From: Malania oleifera
Taxonomy: Eukaryota > Streptophyta > Magnoliopsida > Santalales > Ximeniaceae
Direction: 5' to 3'
Length of the DNA: 64,000 bases
NCBI RefSeq assembly: GCF_029873635.1
Contig: NC_080425.1
Coordinates: forward strand, 41,543,390 to 41,607,389
A program made the translations under genes and the position numbers. The notes under the pieces were generated by a model that was not told where the DNA came from, ran no database searches, and was given only the letters and a program-made list of their open reading frames with translations. Below, piece after piece: positions 55,795 to 64,000 of this stretch. Position 1 is the first letter of the stretch. Each line of letters starts with the position of its first letter.

Positions 55795-56492
55795 TTGGGC
55801 ACAATTTCAAGCTTTTCAACACCTTTCTCAAATGCGGAGAAAGTGTTTGCAAAATCATCATTGATGGAAAAATGTCCAATGAATGTGGTTTCCATAAATG
55901 AAGTCACTCGAATGCAGCTTCATCTGGAACCTCACCCAGAGCCTTATGTAGTGCTATCTTGGGTTGATAACTCCACTATGCATGTCTGTGAGATATGTTT
56001 GTTTCCTATCCAAATGGGTGAATATTTGGCTAATGTTTCGTGTGATATCCTACTTATGAAGATTGGCCTGGCCATGTACTTCTTGGTGTTGGATGATTTG
56101 GGTGTGATTCAAGGGCTTGAGAATACATATGTCTGCCATTGTAGTGGGAAGAAAATTATTTTGAAATCCGCTCTACCAATTAACCAAGACAAAGATTCAG
56201 TCTCATTTACTCAACTTGAAAACACTACAAGCAAGGAAATGCATACGTTTGTAGACATCCAAAGTCTTTCAAACATTGCTATCGTTGAGTTTATCATCCC
56301 TGATATGTTCATTGATGCTAATTCTCAACTCAAGTCTATGGTACTACCAATGGAATGTGATTTCTAGTCTCATCCAAGCTATGTTTTTGGAAGAATCCAA
56401 GTTGGATTTTGAATAGTCCAAGTTTGCTTCTCCCTTGTGATCCTCCAACATTTCATAATTTGAGGCTGAATTTTTTCTAACTAGGGGAGAGT
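55795..56492 (+). pseudogene. Gypsy protease fragment
   Basis: A frame from 55795 to 56367 reads MNVVSINEVTRMQLHLEPHP, YVVLSWVD, CLFPIQMGEY..NVSCDILLM, then NTYVCHCSGKKIILKSALP. This is the retropepsin-like domain of Gypsy elements whose LTRs start TGATG. The active-site segment lies just upstream in another frame (CKIIIDGK near 55840), so the Asp-Ser-Gly is lost and a frameshift separates it. RT, RNase H and integrase are absent; about 125 bp later comes the polypurine tract (CTAGGGGAGAGT) and the LTR. Confidence 0.7.
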
Positions 56493-56942
56493 TGATGTAG
56501 GACAAGAAGCAAGACCCTGGGAAGAGCCATGTTGGAGAATAATTAAGAAGAATTGGGTTTAGGACAAGAAGCAAGACCCTGGGAAGAGCCATGTTGGAGA
56601 ATAATTAAGAAGAATTGGGTTAAGGGATTGTTGGGTTTAATTAGTAGTTTATTATGTATTTATTTTAATTATTTTAGGGGCTTGTTTGTAGTATTTGTGT
56701 ATTCTAGAGATATGTTTGTAATTTAGTTAGTTTTAGTGGTATGTTTGTAATTTTATGTGTTTAGGCTTTCTTATAAATAGTGCGTGAAAGCCACGTTGTA
56801 GCAGTTATTGATGAATTTGAATTGGAATTGAACGTGAGTTCCCACTTGGTATCTCCTCTCTCCTCCTTTCCCTTTCCTTCCTCTCTTTTATTTCTTCTAA
56901 ATTCTCCCATGGTTGCAGAACCTTGATGCTGCCCCTGCATCA
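56493..56942 (+). repeat. 3' LTR of the truncated Gypsy element
   Basis: 450 bp, starting TGATGTAGGACAAG and ending CCCTGCATCA (inverted TGATGTAG/CTGCATCA). A 62-bp direct repeat beginning AGGACAAGAAGCAAGACCC occurs at about 56498-56559 and 56561-56622. TTATAAATAGTGCG near 56770 is the probable TATA box. Confidence 0.75.
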
Positions 56943-57778
56943 CTTCGACTATCTAACGTAAATACACTGTAATGACATAACTCCCACAACCAATCTCCCT
57001 GATAAATCTATGGTAAATATTTCAAATAAAATTGTAAAGAATGGTCTAGTAAGGCATTTGGGCCAGCATCCACAGTTCATCTAGTCCGGTATATTTTTGA
57101 ATAAAAGGGATTGGTAACTCGCTAAGATAAATATGCATTTGGATATGTTACAATTCTCATGGCATGGGTCTATATATATTGTGGATGAATAGGAGGGGTC
57201 AAGATGGACAATTGTAATAAAGAAACTGGGAAGTTGGGAATTAGAAAGGTAGTAGTTTGGAAGTTCAAAAGATTGAAAAATTAATTGGAGTGCCAAAAGG
57301 TTGGAGCATATCACATAGAGAGGAGAGTTACAAATATATGTGACCATTTAATCTCCTTAAGGACACCATGGAATTAAAAATAAAATAAACATATTTGTAA
57401 GGATATTATTGTCATTGAGAGACTTTTCAAAAGTGGACTCTCAAGAATATGATTTTCACTTTTAGGAGTAGTTTAATATATGTTGGGATTGAACTGGTAA
57501 TGAGTTAAGATGGAATGACTAGGCATTCAATTTGGGTTTGGGACAAATGTAGAATTGTAATTTTCGTGAATATATAATGAAGGGTAAAATTGTCATTATA
57601 ATTGGTGAAACCATGAAGATGGAAGTGCTAGACATTCAATTTGGGTTTGGGACACATGCTAAATTTCAATTTTCATGAATATATAATGAAAGGTAAAATT
57701 GTCATTATGATTTTTGTCACTTTGAGGATTACCAAATATTTGCCTTTAGTGATTAGTCTTGTAGGAGTCGTTTTAATA
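56943..57778. other. Gene-free stretch with a 109-bp near-tandem duplication
   Basis: The sequence around CATTCAATTTGGGTTTGGGAC at 57524 recurs at 57633, followed in both by TTTTCGTGAATATATAATGA-like and GGTAAAATTGTCATTAT blocks. Nothing coding is seen. Confidence 0.6.
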
Positions 57779-57874
57779 TGTTAGGTACACACCAACGACC
57801 ATAATACCCTTACACTCACTAACATAACACAAGCACATACTAATAATGCTAAATGGCCAAAATAACCTTGAACA
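57779..57874 (-). repeat. 3' LTR of minus-strand Copia (truncated)
   Basis: On the minus strand it starts TGTTCAAGGTTATTTTGG after the purine tract CAAGGGGG and matches the first half of the LTR at 61201-61385. The far half is missing or unrecognisable left of about 57779. Confidence 0.7.
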
Positions 57875-59720
57875 CCCCCTTGACCATAGTTACCATATGA
57901 TCCTAGCTTGTTACAAATGAATTTAACACGAGTATCCCCTAAGGCTTTAGTGAATAAATTAGCAAGATGCAAATCAAACTTCACATGAGTGGTTGCAATT
58001 AGCTACTACACAAGTTTCTCTCCAACAAAGATGCAATCAACTTCAATTTGTTTTGTCCGCTCATGGAAGACCGGATTAGAGGTAATATGAATAGCAGCTA
58101 GATCATCACACATCAACTCCATAGATCGAGAATGTGGAAAATTCAGTTCTTCCAAAACGTTCTTCAACCAAGCAAGTTCATATGTACTGCGAGTCATGAC
58201 ACTATGCTTTGACTCAGCGCTGGCCAACATAGTTTATTTCTTATTGTTGGAAATCAAATTACTAGCAACAAAGACACAATACTCGGTTTTGGATCTTCTG
58301 TTGCAAGTTGACCCGACCCAATCTGTATCTATATATTCTTGAATATAAGTGAATATAAGTGTAACTTGATCTTGATGTAAGAGACCTCTCCTTGGTGCAC
58401 CTTTGAGATATATTTCAAGATACAAATGATTGCATCCTATTTACTTGTTCTTGAAGAAAAAAGAAATTGACTTACAACACTGTTGCGAAAATATTTATAT
58501 ATGGTCGAGTGATTGAGGTAATTCAACTTTACAATAAGTCTCTGACAATGTCTTAGGTCTCACCCATACCTAGCACTAATTGTTAGGATCCATTGGTGCA
58601 TCAACAAGTTTTATTCATAATAAATCAAGAACATGCTTCCTCTGTGACAAAATGGTTCCTATATGACATCTGGATACTTATACAAAAATACTTCAATAGT
58701 CCCAAATCTTTGGTCTAAAACTTAATCTACAAAAAATGCTTTAGGCTCTAGATACCTTGATCTTCATTATGGGCAAATCATAATATTATTTACACACACA
58801 ATGAGCACAATCCTACCAATTGGTGAATGACAATAAAATGTAGAGTGGTCTACTGCACATTGGGGGCCAAATTCAAGTACTATAACTCGACCAAATCATG
58901 CTTCAGGAGACTATTTTAAATCATATATTGATTTCTTGAGCCAACACACTAAGCTTGACTCCCATTGAGCAATGAAACCTAGGTAGTTGCTCCATTAGAC
59001 CTCCTTTGAAGATCATGCATTCTTCATATCTAAATGATGTAGAGAACAATGACATGTGGTGGCTAAGAGGCAAGTTTGGCGATCGAGGAGAATGTGTTGG
59101 AATAATCCAAACCATACACCTAATTGCATCCCTTAACAGCAAGACAAGCCTTCAAATGTGCCATGGAACTATCTGGATTGACTTTCACGGGATACACCCA
59201 TCAACGACCAACCATATACTTATTAGAAGGAAGGGGTACTAGCTCCCAAGTATCATTATCCTATGATGCACACATCTCTTCAACTATTGCAGTCCTTCCC
59301 CCACAATGGGATATGGCTTAAGAAATAGATTTTGGAAGAGCAAACAAAAGAGGAAGTGCTAACAAAACAGTAATATAAGAGTGACAAGAAATTATGACAA
59401 ACAAAATTAGAGATTGGATATTGGGTACAAGTGTGTTTTACCTTTTTGAATAGCAACTGGAAGATCAACATCTTATGAAAAAGGATCATCTGGTGAGGGA
59501 ACTAAAGGCATAGAAGTAGAAGCTAGAGAAGGTTCTTCTCCCTTTAGCTGCTGTGCTTGCAAATCAGGGTGGTCCAAGCAACAATAATGATTTAAACTGG
59601 ATGATATAGGAAGTTTGGACATAGATAGTAGGTTAGGATATGGAAGGCTAAGGAGATGAAGGGACTCATCAAGGGTAACAAAACTCAAGGAATTAGAATA
59701 GCATGGTGTAGACTCAAAGA
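57875..59720 (-). pseudogene. Minus-strand Copia reverse transcriptase and RNase H
   Basis: Reading leftwards on the minus strand: an integrase/RT linker (59700-59480, EEPSLASTSMPLVPSPDD) matching 51105-51160 of the plus-strand relative, then the RT N-terminus (near 59300-59100). RT blocks follow, including EQLPRFHCSMG and KKSIYDLK near 58900, then RNase H: APRRGLLHQDQV near 58390, RRSKTEYCVFVASNLIS, LMCDDLAAIHITSNPVFHER near 58110, and LHLANLFTKALGD near 57960. Frameshifts and stops are frequent. It is the same Copia family as 47949-52225. Confidence 0.8.
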
Positions 59721-61200
59721 AGGTTACATAAGTAGAGAAAGAATCAATGTAAAGTAGGGCTATAACATTGATATCCCTTTTGAGTACAAGAATATCCTTT
59801 TCTCAATTGACAAGGCTCACATGCAAGATTAGACATAGAACGCAAAGTAAGAACTAGATGATTTAACTTGTTCAATGATGGATAATCAAGGTGAAAATAG
59901 ATTTGAAGCAATGTAGCAGTAGCACTACAGGCAATAGGACGAGAGAGTGACTCACAGTAGTAAAGTCATCCAGCCTCACATCTTGTGGCAATCATCTTCC
60001 TCATCTTCATATCTTGAATAACAATAGAATCAAGAAAAAAGGTTACAGAACAATTTAGTGACTTTGTAATCTTACTAACAGACATTATATTTAAGGGAGA
60101 TTTAGGAATGTACAAAACATAAGAAAGAGAGATGGAGTGACTAGGATTTATTGTTCCTATTACCTAAACATAGTAGTGGACCCTTCAGTAAGGGTAACTC
60201 AAGTTAAATTTTTGGAATACTAGGGCAAAAAAGAATTAGGTTACACCTATCATATGGTCAATGGTGGCAAAGTCGATAACACAAGGACTAGTGTGAGAGA
60301 TACCAGATGACATGCAAACTATAGGATTAATTTTCTGAGCAAACGTTGCAATGTGATGAGATGCTTGTTGGGATGGATATTGCAGGAACCTTGAAGACCC
60401 CTATTTTGAGATAGATATAGTACGTTGCTAATTTGAACAAGTGGCTGAAGAGGGAAACATACTTATGGTATTTGGGAACTCCATTGCAACATACACAAAA
60501 CCTCAATACAGAAGCAAATTGGAAATACACGGCAAACAATATACTTTTGGGATTCATGGACTCCATCCCAACACACAACCTTCAACAACCAGAGCAAACC
60601 ACAAACACTCGACAGACAAGATAAAAACTTGAAATAAAAAACACAGCAAACACCTCTGTTTGGCCCCATGAACTCAATAAACATTGAAAAACAGCTTCTG
60701 GCTCTCGGAGTGCTGCACATGAGCAACTAAAAAGGTGAGAGATCTTTGGACAAAAGCAAGACATACTACTTGATATTATGGTGTAGGGAAGGATTCTAGA
60801 CATTAAGGAGGAAATCGGAGCAAAATTGTTGCTCAAAACCCTCTCATGTTCTGGTGTGTGGAGTCGGAGCTGCCAGCTTTTGGTTGGTGTGTGGAAGTGC
60901 CTGAGGGATCCTCTTAGGGTTTAGGGTTTAGGGTCCAGGGCTTAGGGTTTATGGTTTTAGGGGTTAGGGTTGTAGGGCAGGTTCTGTGGCCTGTTATGTG
61001 GTTGGTTTTGCAAAATATGAAGGGTTTCTTAAGTTTTTTGAAAAGGACACCGCGTCCAGGATTTTTCCAGTGACTGCAGTGTTTTCTGGCGACTTCTGAA
61101 CCTTCTACAGTGGCAGGTTTGTGTAGGATTATGATGTTTTGGGCTTGGTTTGGTGGTAGCTATGCACTTAAGATTTAGATTGGATCTTGATTTGATTCCA
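59721..61200 (-). pseudogene. Minus-strand Copia gag/integrase remnants and leader
   Basis: Only scraps of integrase and gag can be read (59760-60330). The gag start MESMNPKS lies near 60565, and upstream of it on the minus strand is the leader shared with 48480-48700. The leader contains a degenerate telomeric repeat (60913-60977). TGGAATCAAATC (minus, 61189-61200) next to the LTR is a decayed tRNA-Met primer-binding site. The middle of pol is deleted. Confidence 0.6.
60913..60977. repeat. Interstitial telomere-like repeat
   Basis: Degenerate TTTAGGG units (TTAGGGTTTAGGGTTTAGGG, then CTTAGGGTTTA, TTTTAGGGG, TTAGGG, TGTAGGG), about eight units in 65 bp, inside the leader of the minus-strand Copia. 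In the element's own sense it reads CCCTAAA, i.e. telobox orientation. Confidence 0.85.
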
Positions 61201-61385
61201 TGTTGAAGAATTGGGTAGAATGAAAGACCTAATCACAAGGATAGGTCTCTCCCTCTATTTATAATATGTCAACTTGTCAAGTATATGTCAAAGACCATAA
61301 TACCCTTACAAACCCATGCTTACTAACATAACACATTAACATTAGCACATACTAATAATGCTAATGACCAAAATAACCATTAACA
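61201..61385 (-). repeat. 5' LTR of minus-strand Copia
   Basis: 185 bp; on the minus strand TGTTAATGG..CTTCAACA. It shares TAAATAGAGGGAGAGACC and GGTATTATGGTC blocks with the LTRs at 47949 and 52081. The flank on the right is CTGGT; no matching duplication was found on the left, where the other LTR is truncated. Confidence 0.75.
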
Positions 61386-61700
61386 CTGGTTTTGAGAAAT
61401 TTTAATTATTTAGAATTGCCGTCTCAATCAAGAAACTTCGAGCACATGAAGATAGAATGATTTGGCTTGCAGGGAACTCTGGGAGTGTTTTTTGGTTCAT
61501 TTCTTAAAAATTAGTATGTAAGTTGTTGTGTTCTTTGGAAGTATGGCTGGAGGTGTAAGGTTCCTTTGAAGGTTGCTTTGTTTGTTTGTAAAGCTAATTT
61601 AGGCAGAGACTATGAGTTACCAGAAAATGCTAACTCCCTAGTGAACCACGTATTGGTCGAACGATGGAAACATGGTACACTTTCATTCTAGAACACTAAC
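61386..61700 (+). pseudogene. Possible L1 ORF2 C-terminal fragment
   Basis: The plus strand reads HEDRMIWLAGNSGS near 61446 and, in another frame, KVPLKVALFVCKANLGRDYE near 61558. This resembles the region after the RT domain of plant L1 ORF2 (D-R-x-x-W...G.F.VKS...APxKVAFF.W.A). It is short and frameshifted, so the call is tentative. Confidence 0.35.
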
Positions 61701-63080
61701 TATAATGACCCAAAGTTTTAATTCAATATTTTCACACTGTATTCTTTTAATTTGTTAAAGTGGAGAATTATTGCATTGTAATTCCATTTTCATTCATTGT
61801 CAATCAATTTTACGAAAGAAAATCTCCTCTAGATTTTGAAATGCTTCAACCTCCTCCCTAAAATATACAAATGCAATTACATTTTTTTTTCCGGTAGTAT
61901 CTAGGTAAGTGTACCCCTAATGTTCCACGTTTTGGAGCTTGAGCTCCCTGTGATCCTGTTCTTGTTCCATGAATGGGAAGGTTCCATGTTCTAGGCAACA
62001 TTGGGTGGAGTCCTATTGATAGTCCTCTTGTATGATGCAGCTTGTTTTGGTGAAGAGGTGTTGCATGTGTAAGACTTGTGATGCGGCAGTCTTCAATTTC
62101 CTTATTTACATTGTAGCTAGTTGCTGAATATTGGAATACTGTATGGTGTTGGATTGGAATAACCAGGGTAACTGGAAGGATATACTGCCATGTTGGAGGG
62201 GCTTTCTGCCTACCAGGCTTTAAGGCTTTTTGATAAAATTAAGTGTTAAAAGTTCTGAGCACTAATAATTCTGAATTGATGAACTGGTTCATGAACCCGT
62301 ATCTGATTCTAAACACTAAATCACGTTGCCATTGGGTATGCGGGGCAGAAGAGGGTAGTGGAATTGTCATGCTGACATGCCTCTGGATCTCATTCTAAGT
62401 TAAAATTTATTGAATATGGCCGAATAAGAGACCTCAAGATGATATTCAGTGCTATTCCAAAAACAAGGTACGGCTCACTTAAATCTGAATGAATAAGGGA
62501 CTAAATATTTACTGACAATTTAGATGAAACTAACGGCAGCTTCAAATATAAGAAGTTTCTAATGTCTGATCCTATGGGAATCTTGAGGAGTGTTAGGAAA
62601 ACATAGAATCAAAGTGTATTTAAGGGTCCCATGACATCTGCTTTAAGGTTATGCTAGGTTTCTTTGTTTCTGTTTGAATGGATGCAAAGTGTTGGAGGGG
62701 TTTTTTTTTGTTTTTCCTTTCATTTGATTCTTTACTTGTCTATCTGTGAGAAACTATTTTATTTTCTTTTTCTTTTTCTTTTCTGTTTTCTTCTGAATAC
62801 ATGTTGTATTCTCCTCTTCTTCTTTTTTTTCAATTAATTATTATTTAAGGAAAATAATGACCAAAAAACAGAATGGAAGGCGGCACCATGAATGGAAAGC
62901 CACTCGAAGTACAGAAACTCTCACAGAAGAACAAATTATTTATAGTATCAGTGCTGGTTTACAAATGCATCCTTGCATGTATGTGATGGCATATTCTTTT
63001 TATTCAAATACTCTCTTTTCTGTGTTTAACTACTTGACTTCACTTGTAAGCGGGTACTGTTAAAGCTATCAGTGAAATAA
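61701..63080. other. Stretch without recognisable gene
   Basis: T-rich runs (62700-62830) and a frame at 62857-63063 beginning MTKKQNGRRHHEWKATRS, which has no recognisable domain and may be a chance frame. Confidence 0.4.
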
Positions 63081-63590
63081 TAATATATAATTTTTTATTG
63101 ATAAGTAACTCATTGAAGGAACACAAAAAATACAAGCATATTCAGAATAAAGCTATAACAAACCAAAAAACATGAGCTTCTATCCTATGGACAAAAAAAT
63201 AAATTCCATAAGAGAAGGCAAGCAAATTCTTCCAATGCTTTGCATGCATTCAAACACTTATGAAGCCGACCAGTCTTCAACCTTGGTACTGGTAGCTTGA
63301 CACCCAAGGGTTTTGATTCCATTCACTGCAGGAACCACATAATTTCCTTTTGGACAGCCCCTGTGAACTTCTTTTTAGATTTAAAAACTGGAAGACACAA
63401 CATCTTAGCAAGCATATACCACACAGTCTGAAGCCCAACCGTTTGTTTTTCATTTGTCCACAATCCCATTCTTTGTTCAATCTTCTCCTATTGGAATTGT
63501 CACTCCCAGGTGAGTAATTTGATGGTTTATATTCTGATGTAAGATTGCACATCGCTTGATCGATTGAGATCAGCTTTTCAATTTTAGATT
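63081..63590 (-). repeat. Possible 3' end of an L1-type LINE
   Basis: The plus strand begins TTTTTTATTGATAAGTAACTC and continues with ACAAAAAATACAAGCATATTC. The reverse complement of such a start is a common 3' tail of plant L1 copies. The upstream minus-strand sequence has no clear RT block, so this is weak. Confidence 0.3.
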
Positions 63591-64000
63591 AGGTGATCAG
63601 CTTCATCAAAGCTTCTAACTTCAAGTACGATGAGTTGAGTGATAAGTGGGGCTAAGTCATTCAGGCAAGTTTTCTTCCAAACTTGAGAACATTCCAGTTG
63701 AGAAGGCATGTCTAAACTGAAGTTTCTTTCCAAGTGAGATGCTTCAAACTTCCAAGGGGATGATTAAGGTGCTTAGTTTTGGAAATACACCCTCAATATG
63801 CACATTATTTCATATACAATTTGTTTTCATCAATTCAGAAGGTCATCATTTTGTTTCATCTAATGGACTTTAGCCAATTCCGCAAAGACATTGTCTTTGC
63901 ATTTGCTTAACTTTTTTTTAAGGTCTTTAATAGAGATGAGATGAAAAGAGTTCAATAAAGTTTGTGATTTTACTTCTTATACGAAAGCTACTCATTTTCC
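63591..64000. other. Window end, no feature seen
   Basis: No coding block, repeat or element end is recognised. Confidence 0.4.

Noticed and set aside
60913..60977. True telomere end
   Set aside because: Short, degenerate and embedded within a Copia leader with element sequence on both sides.

Overview
The window is nuclear DNA from a seed plant, most likely an angiosperm with a large repeat-rich genome. The evidence is plant-clade LTR retrotransposons (SIRE/Maximus-like and small-LTR Copia; Del/Tekay-like, Tat/Ogre-like and other chromovirus-like Gypsy), primer-binding sites complementary to initiator tRNA-Met, plant L1-type LINE remnants, TTTAGGG-type telomeric motifs, and one intron-containing host gene. 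The species cannot be read from the sequence. Most of the sequence is dead or dying transposable elements, so most short open frames are not genes.

Layout. 1-2891: 3' end and LTR of a SIRE-like Copia element. 2892-4201: relic LTR of a Del/Tekay-like Gypsy. 4202-19506: a four-level nest. A small-LTR Copia (RT at 4202-4978, RNase H and 3' LTR at 18784-19506) was hit by a SIRE-like LTR (4979-18783). That LTR was hit by a Tekay-like Gypsy (6535-18180), and the Gypsy RT was hit by a Tat/Ogre-like solo LTR (10433-13611). Imperfect or perfect 5-bp target duplications mark the levels. The Tekay copy is rearranged: its left LTR is followed by a 293-bp duplicate of the right flank. 19507-23207: AT-rich intergenic DNA with a hairpin array and five copies of a 125-bp tandem repeat. 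23214-31071: a second SIRE-like solo LTR, split by a young, internally deleted, non-autonomous chromovirus-like element (25104-30769, TSD GTAAG) that keeps a single 877-codon frame. 31072-33000: tandem repeats and an unrecognised coding remnant.

33940-38080 holds the host genes: a broken copy of an alpha-helical protein resembling the meiotic protein PRD1, the first two coding exons of PYM (the exon-junction-complex recycling factor), and a cinnamyl-alcohol-dehydrogenase pseudogene fragment. 38081-41531 has no gene that I can see.

41532-47150: a nearly complete but broken chromovirus with 518-bp LTRs and a duplicated primer-binding site. 47949-52225: a Copia element with 5' and 3' LTRs of 161 and 145 bp and TSD GTTTT. 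52528-54660: a LINE with ORF1 but no ORF2. 55795-56942: a Gypsy protease joined almost directly to an LTR. 57779-61385: a second copy of the same Copia family in opposite orientation. 61386-64000: little beyond faint LINE traces.

The elements do not form a pathway. They record successive insertions, solo-LTR formation and internal deletion. Recurrent themes are short palindrome or hairpin arrays placed just upstream of LTR TATA boxes, and duplication of retroelement priming sites. All alignments were made by eye.
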